A DNA stretch of 64,000 bases from Lachnoclostridium phytofermentans ISDg (GCF_000018685.1 NC_010001.1:142001-206000), one strand, 5' to 3'; numbered from the stretch's first letter, positions 15,967-24,418 are shown. Numbers and translations: made by a program. Notes: generated by a model from the sequence alone, not told the origin.

Positions 15967-15992
15967 ACGCAATAGACAGCGTAGGAATGAGG
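15967..15992 (+). repeat. Leader hairpin/ribosome-binding element before opuC
   Basis: ACGC, AATAGACA, GCGT then AGGAATGAGG. It has the same hairpin-plus-AATGAGG layout as the pth, mfd and APC-permease leaders. Confidence 0.55.
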
Positions 15993-16001
15993 TGACTCAA
16001 T

Positions 16002-17138
16002 ATGATTAAATTTACTAACATAACAAAAAGTTTTAAGTCTAATAAAATACTAAAGGATGTTACTTTCAACATTGATACTGGTAACTTAGTGGCAATCATT
16101 GGTGAAAGTGGTTGTGGAAAAACAACATTGCTAAAAATGATAAATCGACTCATCAAGCCAACGAGTGGCTCTATTTCAATTGATGGTGAAGATATTCTAT
16201 CTTTAGATGAGGTATCGTTACGAAGGAAGATTGGTTATGTAATTCAGCAAACAGGATTATTTCCACATATGACGATTAAAGAAAATATAGAGATTATACC
16301 AAAGATTCTTAAAGTAGATTCTGCAGAAATTATGGAAAATACAAAGAAATTGATGAACATGGTAGGCCTTGATTATGAGAATTTTATTGACCGATATCCA
16401 TCAGAATTAAGTGGAGGACAGCAGCAAAGAGTTGGTGTGGCGAGGGCCTTTGCTAATAACCCTGATATTATATTAATGGATGAGCCATTTTCTGCACTTG
16501 ATCCGATGACGAGGTCTGATCTACAAGATGAATTAGTAGAATTACAATCTAAGTTAAAGAAAACGATAGTTTTTGTTACACATGATATGGACGAAGCGAT
16601 AAAGATAGCAGATAAGATATGTATTATGAGAGAAGGACGCGTACTTCAATACGACACGCCAGAAAATATCTTAAAAAATCCAGTTGATGATTATGTCTCA
16701 AACTTCGTAGGTAAAAACCGAATTTGGTCTTCTCCGGAATTTATCAAAGTGCATGACTTTATGATGAATAAACCAGTTACAGCAACAAAAGATCTCTCAA
16801 TTTTAAAATGTATTGATAAAATGCGCCAAAAAAAGGTTGATAGCCTTCTAATTATTAATCCAGATAATCATCATTTGCATGGCATTTTGAAAGCTAGCCA
16901 GATAAGGAGTATTGGAGATAGGACACAATCTGCAGAAAACTTCATGGTTACAGACTTCCCAACATTAAATCCCGATAATACCATAGTTGATGCATTAAAG
17001 TTAGTAACAGAACAAAAAGTTTCAACAATTCCAGTTACCAAAGAGGATGGATATTTGGTTGGTTTAGTAACTCGTGGTAATTTAGTTACCACACTAAGTC
17101 AGCAGTACTATAACGGTGATGAGGAGGTGGATGTATGA
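16002..17138 (+). CDS. opuCA: Glycine betaine/choline ABC transporter ATPase with tandem CBS domains (OpuCA type)
   Basis: A 378-residue ATPase. Walker A is GESGCGKTT (about 34-42), the signature LSGGQQQRVGVARAFA, Walker B IILMDEPFSALD and the switch His VTHDMDEA. Residues about 255-370 are two CBS repeats (MMNKPVTATKDLSILKCIDKMRQKKVDSLLII... and MVTDFPTLNPDNTIVDALKLVTEQKVSTIPVT). In Listeria and staphylococci the CBS module of OpuCA binds c-di-AMP and inhibits uptake, so this protein may be regulated in the same way. The stop overlaps the start of the permease gene by 4 bp. Substrate specificity among betaine, carnitine and choline cannot be read from the sequence. Confidence 0.93.
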   Translation: MIKFTNITKSFKSNKILKDVTFNIDTGNLVAIIGESGCGKTTLLKMINRLIKPTSGSISIDGEDILSLDEVSLRRKIGYVIQQTGLFPHMTIKENIEIIPKILKVDSAEIMENTKKLMNMVGLDYENFIDRYPSELSGGQQQRVGVARAFANNPDIILMDEPFSALDPMTRSDLQDELVELQSKLKKTIVFVTHDMDEAIKIADKICIMREGRVLQYDTPENILKNPVDDYVSNFVGKNRIWSSPEFIKVHDFMMNKPVTATKDLSILKCIDKMRQKKVDSLLIINPDNHHLHGILKASQIRSIGDRTQSAENFMVTDFPTLNPDNTIVDALKLVTEQKVSTIPVTKEDGYLVGLVTRGNLVTTLSQQYYNGDEEVDV

Positions 17139-18706
17139 ACTTCATAGAATATATTACAAATAATTACGAGCAAATATTAAGACTTCTATTGGAGCATATA
17201 AAACTTACCGCAATTTCTGTTGGTTTTGCCATATTGATAGGGGTACCGTTAGGAATATTAATCTCTTATGCAAAAAGGGTGAGTAAGCCAATTTTAATGG
17301 TAGCAAACATAATACAAGCAATTCCTAGTATGGCATTGCTAGGCTTTATGATTCCATTTTTAGGGATTGGTATGGTTCCAGCAATAGTAGCTGTTATCTT
17401 GTATTCTCTCTTACCTATCATTAAAAACACATATACTGGAATCGATAATATCAATCCACAAACATTGGAAGCTGCAAAAGGTATTGGATTAACCCCGTTT
17501 CAGGTGTTGACCAAGGTTCAAATACCTCTTGCATTACCGGTTATTATGGCAGGTGTAAGAATTGCTTCTGTAACTGCAGTCGGCTTAATGACTATGGCTG
17601 CCTTTATAGGTGCAGGAGGACTAGGGCATCTTGTCTTTTCAGGAATTAGAACAGTAAATAACAATCAGATCTTAGCTGGAGCGATCCCTGCATGTTTACT
17701 TGCATTATTAGTTGACTTCTTGCTTGGACTTGTTGAGCAGTTGGTAGCACCGATTAGTTTGCAAAAAGGTGAAAATAACGTGAAAAAGAAAAAGCGTGGT
17801 ATACAAAAAGGCATTCTTGCAGGAGCAGTATTTGCTATTATAGCCATTTTTGTTTTTACTGCAAAAGGAACAAATGCAAATAATCAAAAAGTTATTACGA
17901 TAGGCTCCAAAGATTTTACAGAGCAGGCTATCCTTGGTAATCTTGTTGCAGATCTTATTGAAGGCAATACGGATATTAAAGTGAATAGAAAGCTTGACCT
18001 TGGTGGAACGCAAGTTTGTTTCTCAGCTTTAAACAAAGGTGAGATTGATATGTATGTAGAATATAGTGGAACAGCATATTTAAGTGCCTTAGGTCATACA
18101 GAAAAGAAAGATAAAGACCAGGTATTTGATATTGTAAAAGATGAATTCAAATCAAAGTATAATATTGATGTTCTAAAACAGATGAATTTCAATAATACCT
18201 ATGCATTAGCGGTAACGAAAGAGGCCGCAGCGAAGTACCAACTTAAGAATATAAGTGATTTAGCAAAAATTGCCCAAACGATGAAATCTGGTACAACTTT
18301 TGAATTCTTAAACCGAGAAGATGGATTACCTGGCTTACAAAAGGAATATGGATTTACCATTGGAGAAACCGTTGCAATAGATGGGGCTCCAAGATACACG
18401 GCACTTGTAAATAAAGATGTGGACATAATAGATGCTTTTACTACAGATGGGTTATTAAAAAAATTCGGATTAGCTGTGTTAGAAGATGATAAAGCATTCT
18501 TCCCACCTTACTATGCTATGCCAATTGTTCGTTCGGAGAGCTTAGAACAACACCCAGAGATAATACCACTCCTAGAAGAGTTAGGGGATGTATTAACGAA
18601 TGATATTATGCTTGAACTAAATTATCAGGTGGATGAGCTGCAAAAAAGCCCTGAAGCTGTAGCAAAGGAATTTTTGAAGAATCAAAATTTAATTCCTTCA
18701 AAATAA
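17135..18706 (+). CDS. Osmolyte ABC transporter permease fused to substrate-binding domain (OpuCB-OpuCC type)
   Basis: A 523-residue fusion. Residues 1-210 are a membrane permease domain with about five to six helices and the EAAKGIGLTPFQVLTKVQIPLALPVIMAGVRIA coupling motif. A further membrane helix (about 228-247, GILAGAVFAIIAIFVFTAKG) anchors an external OpuAC-type binding domain (about 252-523; ITIGSKDFTEQAILGNLVADLIE.., YVEYSGTAYLSALG, VDIIDAFTTDGLL). Fusing both functions means two binding domains per transporter dimer. It overlaps opuCA by ATGA. A strong terminator follows 2 bp after the stop. Confidence 0.93.
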   Translation: MNFIEYITNNYEQILRLLLEHIKLTAISVGFAILIGVPLGILISYAKRVSKPILMVANIIQAIPSMALLGFMIPFLGIGMVPAIVAVILYSLLPIIKNTYTGIDNINPQTLEAAKGIGLTPFQVLTKVQIPLALPVIMAGVRIASVTAVGLMTMAAFIGAGGLGHLVFSGIRTVNNNQILAGAIPACLLALLVDFLLGLVEQLVAPISLQKGENNVKKKKRGIQKGILAGAVFAIIAIFVFTAKGTNANNQKVITIGSKDFTEQAILGNLVADLIEGNTDIKVNRKLDLGGTQVCFSALNKGEIDMYVEYSGTAYLSALGHTEKKDKDQVFDIVKDEFKSKYNIDVLKQMNFNNTYALAVTKEAAAKYQLKNISDLAKIAQTMKSGTTFEFLNREDGLPGLQKEYGFTIGETVAIDGAPRYTALVNKDVDIIDAFTTDGLLKKFGLAVLEDDKAFFPPYYAMPIVRSESLEQHPEIIPLLEELGDVLTNDIMLELNYQVDELQKSPEAVAKEFLKNQNLIPSK

Positions 18707-18708
18707 TA

Positions 18709-18762
18709 AAAGAAAGACAATCTATAAACGGCAAGCAAGCTTAATATAGATTGTCTTTCTTT
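18709..18762. terminator. Terminator after the opuC operon
   Basis: An 18-bp perfect stem, AAAGAAAGACAATCTATA (18709-18726) and its complement at 18745-18762. It can work in both directions. Confidence 0.8.
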
Positions 18763-18910
18763 GATTTATAGGAAATTGCGGTGCAATCTCCTATAAATCA
18801 AAAACTCTCCGAGGGATGCGCACTCACCCTACGGGTTCGGCGCGACAAGGTGACCTCGCCTCTAAGTTTCAGACCTGATAAGCCTGGAGTGGCGAAGCCA
18901 CCTTGTTTTT
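18763..18910. repeat. Multi-hairpin, GC-richer intergenic element
   Basis: GATTTATAGGA, ATTGC, GCAAT and TCCTATAAATC (18763-18799) form a 16-bp hairpin. After it comes a block (about 18806-18905) visibly richer in G and C than its surroundings, with CCTACGGGTTCGG and an end hairpin in which ACAAGGTG.C.TCGCC (from 18845) pairs with GGCGAAGCCACCTTGT (18891-18906) before TTTTTAT. I see no open frame. It may be a dispersed repeat or a small structured RNA with its own terminator. Confidence 0.5.
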
Positions 18911-18931
18911 ATAAAATTAACATTTTTCATA

Positions 18932-18959
18932 TTGACAGCATAAGATAATGTGTTATAAT
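18932..18959 (+). promoter_or_regulatory. Promoter of the HMA/cadA operon
   Basis: TTGACA (18932-18937), 16-bp spacer, TATAAT (18954-18959), both hexamers perfect. Confidence 0.8.
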
Positions 18960-18964
18960 AAAAT

Positions 18965-18986
18965 CAATTAAATGATTGTTTAATTG
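18965..18986. promoter_or_regulatory. Operator-like palindrome just after the cadA promoter
   Basis: CAATTAAA (18965-18972), 6 nt, TTTAATTG (18979-18986). Its AT-rich spaced dyad at the start site resembles ArsR/SmtB operators in general form. A direct repeat of GTTCAACT follows. Confidence 0.5.
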
Positions 18987-19159
18987 TTCAACTGTTCAAC
19001 TATTTTAAATAGAATTAAATTTTAAATAATTTAGAATAGTTAAGAAGAAAAGAATGATGCTAGGGAAAAAGAATTTTCAGTTGAGCTTCATCTTTTGAAC
19101 ATATGCGTTAAGTACGCTAGGATTTGAATAAAAAATGAAAGAAGAAGAGGAGAATCGGT

Positions 19160-19375
19160 ATGAAAAAAGTAGTTAAACTAGAAAATTTAGATTGCGCAAA
19201 TTGTGCAGCAAAGATGGAGGATGGAATCTCTAAAATTGCAGGAGTAGAGAAGGTTACAGTAAGCTTTCTTATGCAGAAGATGACAATAGTTGCATCAGAG
19301 GAACAGATGGAAGACATTTTAAATCAAGCAGAGAAAATTATTCATAAACTTGAACCAGATGTCGTGATAAAATAA
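19160..19375 (+). CDS. Small heavy-metal-associated (HMA) domain protein
   Basis: A 71-residue protein made of one HMA fold, with the metal-binding pair in LENLDCANCAAKMED (CxxC at Cys 14 and Cys 17). It probably delivers or buffers soft metal ions for the P-type ATPase encoded 92 bp downstream. In many CadA/ZntA enzymes this domain is the N-terminus of the ATPase itself; here it is a separate gene. GAGGAG precedes the ATG. Confidence 0.9.
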   Translation: MKKVVKLENLDCANCAAKMEDGISKIAGVEKVTVSFLMQKMTIVASEEQMEDILNQAEKIIHKLEPDVVIK

Positions 19376-19467
19376 TAATTCAAAAGTAAGAAATCTAATT
19401 TAGAATAATATACAGTAATAACATAATTTTAAATAGAAGTAACATAGAAAGAGTAGGAGGTAGATCA

Positions 19468-21318
19468 ATGAAAAAGCATAAAAAAAATTTAATTCGAATT
19501 ATCATCAGTACTGCAATATTCTTATTGGCAATCCTCTTGCCATTACCTAAGATTGTAACCTTAATATTATATATTGCCGCTTATTTACTCATTGGCTATG
19601 ATGTTTTATGGAATGCGTTTCGAAATGTAATCAGGGGGCATGTTTTGGATGAGAACTTTCTCATGTCAATCGCAACCATAGGTGCATTTGCAATTGCTAA
19701 ATATGATGAGAGTATTTTTGTTATGCTATTTTATCAGGTAGGAGAACTTTTTCAGTCCTATGCAGTTGCGCAGTCTCGTAAGTCCATTACAGCACTTATG
19801 GATATACGACCAGATTATGCGAATTTAGTAAAGGATGGAGAAATCCAAGTAGTAGACCCAGAAGAGGTTATGCCGGGAGATCATATCTTAATTAAACCTG
19901 GTGAAAAGATTCCATTAGACGGTAAAATCGTGGTTGGCCAGACCTCCATTAATACCAGTGCCCTTACTGGTGAATCACTTCCAAGAGAATCTTCGGTAGG
20001 AGATGAAGTGATTAGTGGATGTATCAATTTAAATGGTACGATTGAGGTAGAAGTAACGAAGGAGTTTGAAGAGTCTACGGTTTCAAAAATTTTAGAGCTT
20101 GTAGAGAGTGCTAGTGACCGTAAGGCTAAGAGCGAAGCATTTATTACGAAATTTGCGAAGTATTATACTCCTACTGTTGTAATCTTTGCAGTGTTATTAG
20201 CAGTAATACCACCAATATTTGTGCCAGGTGCGTTATTTTCTGATTGGTTATATCGTGCTCTTATTTTCTTAGTTGTATCTTGTCCGTGTGCACTCGTAAT
20301 CTCCATTCCGCTTGGATTTTTCGGTGGTATTGGAGGCGCTTCTAAGAAAGGGATCTTGATAAAGGGTAGTAATTATCTAGAGTCGCTATCGAAAGTTACA
20401 GCAATTGCATTTGATAAGACTGGTACCTTAACAAAGGGTAACTTTGTTGTCCATGATATTGTAACGGATTCCTTATCGAAAGATGAGTTACTAGAAGTGG
20501 CAGCTCTTGCAGAAAGTCATTCAAGCCATCCAATTGCAACATCGATTCGAGAAGCATTTGGAAAAGAACTATCTATGGATCGCATTCGTGAGGTACAAGA
20601 GGTTGCCGGATTTGGAATTTCTGCTATCGTAGACGGAAAGCAGGTTTTTGCAGGAAATAGGAAGATGATGGCAGAGCAAAATATCGAGGTTAAGCAGTTA
20701 TCGGAAAACATTCCAATTGGAACAACGATTCATATTGCTATCGACGGTAATTATGCTGGTTATCTTGAAATTCGAGATGAGATTAAGTCAACAAGTAAGG
20801 CTGCAATAGAAGATTTGAGACACAGTGGAGTTCATTCACTCGTGATGTTAACAGGAGATGCTAAGGTTGTTGGTGAGGCTATTGCAAAAGAGCTTAACTT
20901 AGACCATGCATACACCGAGCTACTTCCAGCAGATAAGGTAGAAAAGTTTGAAGAGATGTTAGCAAAACGTGGTGAGAAAGACCAGCTTGCATTTGTTGGT
21001 GATGGTATTAACGATGCTCCGGTTCTTGCTAGAGCGGACATTGGAATTGCAATGGGTGGTCTTGGCTCGGATGCAGCGATTGAAGCAGCTGATGTTGTTA
21101 TTATGGATGATGACCCAGAGAAGTTGGTAACAGCAATTAGAATTGCTCGTAAAACGCTTCGAATTGTAAAACAGAATATTATCTTTGCTCTTGCTGTGAA
21201 AGGTATTATCTTAATCCTTGGTGCAGCTGGATTGTCAAATATGTGGGAAGCTGTATTTGCAGACGTTGGTGTCTCTGTAATTGCTATATTAAATTCCATC
21301 AGAGCCTTAAAAGAATAG
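19468..21318 (+). CDS. cadA: Heavy-metal-exporting P1B-type ATPase (CadA/ZntA type)
   Basis: A 616-residue pump. Visible motifs: TGES actuator loop (ALTGESLP), the transmembrane metal site SCPCALVISIP (CPC), phosphorylation site DKTGT, the nucleotide-binding HP dipeptide in SSHPIA, LTGD and the hinge GDGINDAPVLARADIGIAMG. Eight membrane segments are expected. The CPC motif with the C-terminal AAxxMWxxVFADVGVSVIAILNS segment (where D follows) is characteristic of Zn2+/Cd2+/Pb2+ exporters (P1B-2). There is no N-terminal HMA domain; the upstream 71-residue protein supplies it. The actual metal needs experiment. A terminator follows at 21386. Confidence 0.93.
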   Translation: MKKHKKNLIRIIISTAIFLLAILLPLPKIVTLILYIAAYLLIGYDVLWNAFRNVIRGHVLDENFLMSIATIGAFAIAKYDESIFVMLFYQVGELFQSYAVAQSRKSITALMDIRPDYANLVKDGEIQVVDPEEVMPGDHILIKPGEKIPLDGKIVVGQTSINTSALTGESLPRESSVGDEVISGCINLNGTIEVEVTKEFEESTVSKILELVESASDRKAKSEAFITKFAKYYTPTVVIFAVLLAVIPPIFVPGALFSDWLYRALIFLVVSCPCALVISIPLGFFGGIGGASKKGILIKGSNYLESLSKVTAIAFDKTGTLTKGNFVVHDIVTDSLSKDELLEVAALAESHSSHPIATSIREAFGKELSMDRIREVQEVAGFGISAIVDGKQVFAGNRKMMAEQNIEVKQLSENIPIGTTIHIAIDGNYAGYLEIRDEIKSTSKAAIEDLRHSGVHSLVMLTGDAKVVGEAIAKELNLDHAYTELLPADKVEKFEEMLAKRGEKDQLAFVGDGINDAPVLARADIGIAMGGLGSDAAIEAADVVIMDDDPEKLVTAIRIARKTLRIVKQNIIFALAVKGIILILGAAGLSNMWEAVFADVGVSVIAILNSIRALKE

Positions 21319-21385
21319 CATTCTCCTTAGAAGCAAAATGATACCTTGAGAATTCTTATTCTGAAAGTAAATATATATACCGGTG

Positions 21386-21433
21386 AAAACCCTAAATCCT
21401 TTGTATAAAATACAATTGGTTTAGGGTTTTTAT
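21386..21433 (+). terminator. Terminator after cadA
   Basis: AAAACCCTAAA and TTTAGGGTTTT enclose a 22-nt AT-rich loop with a GTATAAAATAC inner pair, ending in TTTTTAT. Confidence 0.85.
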
Positions 21434-21701
21434 CGTGACAAAAGAATAATCGTTAAGCGTATTTTTTCTTATTGATAAAAAAGGAGTGATTTATCACTTA
21501 AGAATAATAACTGGATAATTTAGGTTACGTACGGTATAATGAAGGTAAAATTTAACTCGGTAAATAACATAAATTAAAATCTTAATTAAGATAGTTACGT
21601 GACTTGCTCCCCACCACTTAAATCGCATATTTTGAGTGGGGGCTTAGTCTTGTAAGTATTAGATAAAGGTTAACACGCATCAGTCAGGAAAGGGTTTTAA
21701 G
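21434..21701. other. Intergenic region with a strong CCCCAC/GTGGGG hairpin
   Basis: At 21606-21643 GCTCCCCAC..CTTAAA pairs with TTTGAGTGGGGGC around a TCGCATAT loop. No T run follows. It resembles hairpins near the ends of IS200/IS605-type elements, but no transposase is present, so this is a weak comparison. No gene is seen. Confidence 0.4.
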
Positions 21702-22154
21702 ATGAGCAGAAGTGAAAAAGCGGTATTTACGAATTTGTGTATGATAACGAATGGTGATGAAATTTTAGTTCAAGAACGTAAGAATAGAGATTGGCCAGGA
21801 GTCACATTTCCAGGAGGACATGTTGAGGAAAATGAATCTTTTGTTAAGTCTGTAATCCGAGAAGTCAAAGAAGAGACCGGTCTAAGTATCAAGAATCCTA
21901 TTTTATGCGGAATAAAACAATTTCAGACAAGAAAAAAGGAGCGGTATGTGGTCCTGTTTTATAAAACGGATCAGTTTGAAGGTAAGCTAACGTCCTCTGA
22001 CGAGGGCGAGGTATTTTTTATACCACGTACCGACCTTAATAAGTATGTTTTAGCAGAGGATTTTGACCTTATGCTTAAAGTGTTTGAGTCAGAGGATTTA
22101 AGTGAATGTATTTATCAGAAATCAGGGGATGAGTGGGTATTAGAGTTACTATAG
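21702..22154 (+). CDS. Nudix hydrolase, possible 8-oxo-(d)GTP diphosphatase
   Basis: A 150-residue protein with a clear Nudix box, GGHVEENESFVKSVIREVKEETGL (residues about 38-61; consensus GX5EX7REUXEEXGU, all catalytic Glu present). The start LCMITNGDEILVQERKNRDWPGVTFPGGHV is the usual MutT/YtkD-like opening. Enzymes of this type hydrolyse nucleoside triphosphates and related compounds; the exact substrate is not evident. It is a single gene with an AGGAAAGGG ribosome binding site. Confidence 0.88.
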   Translation: MSRSEKAVFTNLCMITNGDEILVQERKNRDWPGVTFPGGHVEENESFVKSVIREVKEETGLSIKNPILCGIKQFQTRKKERYVVLFYKTDQFEGKLTSSDEGEVFFIPRTDLNKYVLAEDFDLMLKVFESEDLSECIYQKSGDEWVLELL

Positions 22155-22244
22155 TCAAGTGTACAATGTAAAAAGACCATTTGCTTTAACTTTGCTACGT
22201 TTTATCTTATTATACGAAATGTGCAGACAGGAGAAAGGATAACT

Positions 22245-23132
22245 ATGGAGAATTTAAGAACAGGTGATTCGAACCAGATCACCAGAGATTATTTTGATTC
22301 ATTGCTAGTTGAAATGAGACATATTGACTCAGTAATACCATCCACAACACTTGAGCTTTATGGGGAAAGATTTGATACCCCTGTTATGATGGCAGCTTTA
22401 TCACACTTAAACAAGGTTCGAGAAAACGGTATGGTAGAGATGGCTAGAGGAGCTTATCTTGCAAATGCTGTGAATTGGGCTGGTATGGGGGAGGAAGAGG
22501 AACTAGAAGCAATTACAGCGACAGGGGCAAAAACAATTAAAATCATAAAACCTTATGCGGATAATAAGATTATTTTTCGAAAAATTAAACATGCCCAAAA
22601 ATGTGGCGCATTGGCAGTCGGAATGGATGTAGATCATTCCTTTTCAGGAAATGGGAAGTATGACAATGTTCTGGGTCATCCAATGACTTCAAAATCCTTA
22701 GATGAGATTAAAGAGTTTGTTAAGTCAACGGACTTACCGTTCATAATAAAAGGTGTGCTTAGTGAACAAGATGCATTAAAATGTCTTGAAGCAGGAGTGA
22801 AAGGTATTGTAGTTTCACACCATCATGGAATCATGAATTATGCGATACCTCCACTAAAGATTCTTCCTAGAATTGCTGCTATCGTAAATAAGCAAATTCC
22901 AATTTTTGTGGATTGCGGTGTTGCTAGCGGAATGGATGTCTTTAAAGCGTTGGCGCTTGGTGCTACCGCAGTATCTGCAGGTAGGATAATAATGGATCCT
23001 TTATCAAAAGACGGTGCAAATGGTGTAAAGGATACTATTATAAGAATGACAGAAGAACTGGCTGGTGTTATGGCTCGAACTTGTTCTTGTGATATGAAGC
23101 ATATTGACCCTTCTGTTATTCATAATAAGTAA
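22245..23132 (+). CDS. FMN-dependent alpha-hydroxy-acid dehydrogenase family protein (atypical active site)
   Basis: A 295-residue TIM-barrel protein starting at ATG 22245 after AGGAGAAAGG. It has the family's FMN-binding landmarks: PVMMAALSHLNKV near the N-terminus, LPFIIKGVLSEQDALKCLEAGVKGIVVSHHHG, and IPIFVDCGVASGMDVFKALALGATAVSAGR. In lactate oxidase, glycolate oxidase and flavocytochrome b2 the segment after VSNH is GGRQLD, in which Arg binds the substrate carboxylate; here it reads SHHHGIMNYA, so that Arg is absent. It is also shorter than the 350-380 residues of the classical enzymes. The fold assignment is firm; the reaction is unknown. Confidence 0.8.
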   Translation: MENLRTGDSNQITRDYFDSLLVEMRHIDSVIPSTTLELYGERFDTPVMMAALSHLNKVRENGMVEMARGAYLANAVNWAGMGEEEELEAITATGAKTIKIIKPYADNKIIFRKIKHAQKCGALAVGMDVDHSFSGNGKYDNVLGHPMTSKSLDEIKEFVKSTDLPFIIKGVLSEQDALKCLEAGVKGIVVSHHHGIMNYAIPPLKILPRIAAIVNKQIPIFVDCGVASGMDVFKALALGATAVSAGRIIMDPLSKDGANGVKDTIIRMTEELAGVMARTCSCDMKHIDPSVIHNK

Positions 23133-23155
23133 ATTCGCTTACTAATTTAAATGAT

Positions 23156-23272
23156 GTAATAGGGTTTAAATGTTTGAAATAGAGTTTAAACGTTTGTAAT
23201 AGAGTTTAAATGTTTTAATAGAATTTAATCGTTTGCAATAAGCTTAATCTTTTGCAATAAGTTTAATCTTTA
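23156..23272 (+). repeat. Tandem repeat, six imperfect units of 19-20 bp
   Basis: Units begin at 23156, 23176, 23196, 23216, 23235 and 23254; the type unit is GTAATAGAGTTTAAATGTTT. The first three are nearly identical and the last three drift (GCAATAAGTTTAATCTTTA). It lies between two plus-strand genes. Confidence 0.85.
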
Positions 23273-23342
23273 TTGGTTTTAGGTGGTCGGATGATCACTT
23301 ATTGTTTGTATCAGGGCTTTTTATAAGGGAAGGAGAATTGTT

Positions 23343-24179
23343 ATGAGAATTGGCGGTGGATTAGAGAAACCATATTCGAATCCCGAAGAATGGTATCAGC
23401 TAGTGAAGGAGCTTGGATACCGAGCAGTACTGTCACCCATTGATTATAGAGCGAGTCAGGACGAAAAGAAAGCGTATCAACAATGTGTGAAAGAGCATGA
23501 TTTGATTATAGGTGAGGTTGGGGCATGGAAAAATGCAATCGCTTTCGATGAGTTAGAAAGAAAAGAGGCTCTTACCTTTTGTAAAAATCAATTGGCATTA
23601 GCAGAAGAACTAGGAGCAAACTGTTGCGTCAATATCTCTGGTAGTCGTGGTGAACTATGGGATGGCTGCTATAAGGAGAATTACCAGAGCGATACCTATG
23701 CTCTTGCTGTAGATAGTATTCGAGAGATTATCGATGCAGTAAAGCCGACGAGAACTTTCTATACAATTGAACCGATGCCATGGATGGTTCCAGATTCACC
23801 AGATGAATATTTGAAGTTAATTGACGATGTGGACCGTAAAGCATTTGGGGTACATCTTGATTTTGTCAACATGATAAATTGTCCTAAGCGTTATGTCTAT
23901 CATGAAGAATTTATCAAAGAATGTTTTGAAAAGTTAGGGCCGATGATTAAGAGTATTCACGGGAAGGATGTATGGATGGAAAATAAATATACAACTCTTA
24001 TTCATGAAACCATGCCGGGGAAAGGAATTCTGAATTATCAATTGATTACACGTTTATGTGAGCAGTTAGGGCCAGATACAACACTATTTGTAGAGCATTT
24101 ACCGGATTTTGATAGTTATAAGCAAGCGGCAGGATATGTGCGTCAGCAAGCGGTGCTTGCAGGGGTGTCACTACCGTAA
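23343..24179 (+). CDS. Sugar phosphate isomerase/epimerase family TIM-barrel protein
   Basis: A 278-residue member of the xylose-isomerase-like TIM-barrel superfamily. Landmarks are MRIGGGLEKPYSNPEEWYQLVKELGYRAVL, GEVGAWKN, FCKNQLALAEELGANCCVNISG, the metal-ligand segments TIEPMPWMVPDSPDEYL and GVHLDFVNMINCP, then KSIHGKDVWM (His) and the C-terminal FVEHLPD (Glu). These Glu/Asp/His positions fit the divalent-metal site of this family. The substrate is not evident. It stands alone behind the tandem repeat with a GGAGAA ribosome binding site. Confidence 0.85.
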   Translation: MRIGGGLEKPYSNPEEWYQLVKELGYRAVLSPIDYRASQDEKKAYQQCVKEHDLIIGEVGAWKNAIAFDELERKEALTFCKNQLALAEELGANCCVNISGSRGELWDGCYKENYQSDTYALAVDSIREIIDAVKPTRTFYTIEPMPWMVPDSPDEYLKLIDDVDRKAFGVHLDFVNMINCPKRYVYHEEFIKECFEKLGPMIKSIHGKDVWMENKYTTLIHETMPGKGILNYQLITRLCEQLGPDTTLFVEHLPDFDSYKQAAGYVRQQAVLAGVSLP

Positions 24180-24338
24180 GGGGCGATATAGAATCCAAAT
24201 AACAACGTAAATAAAAAAGCAAAAATCATATAACATACATAACAAGTAAATTACGGAACAAAACTCATGGAAAATTAATTAGACTAAAATAAAAAAGTAA
24301 TAAAAAGATGAAAAATAAAAGAGAAAAAATAAAAGAGA

Positions 24339-24386
24339 AAAACAAGAGAAGATATGGATAGACTGATATATATCTTCTCTTGTTTT
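24339..24386. terminator. Bidirectional terminator between convergent genes
   Basis: AAAACAAGAGAAGATAT (24339-24355) and its complement (24370-24386) form a perfect 17-bp stem with A run and T run on either side. Confidence 0.92.
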
Positions 24387-24418
24387 CATTATAGTTTAAT
24401 GAACTCCTGCGTCAAATC

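Noticed and set aside
20832..21299. 155-codon minus-strand open frame opposite cadA
   Set aside because: Shadow of the conserved ATPase frame; Ser/Ala-rich antisense composition with no family resemblance.
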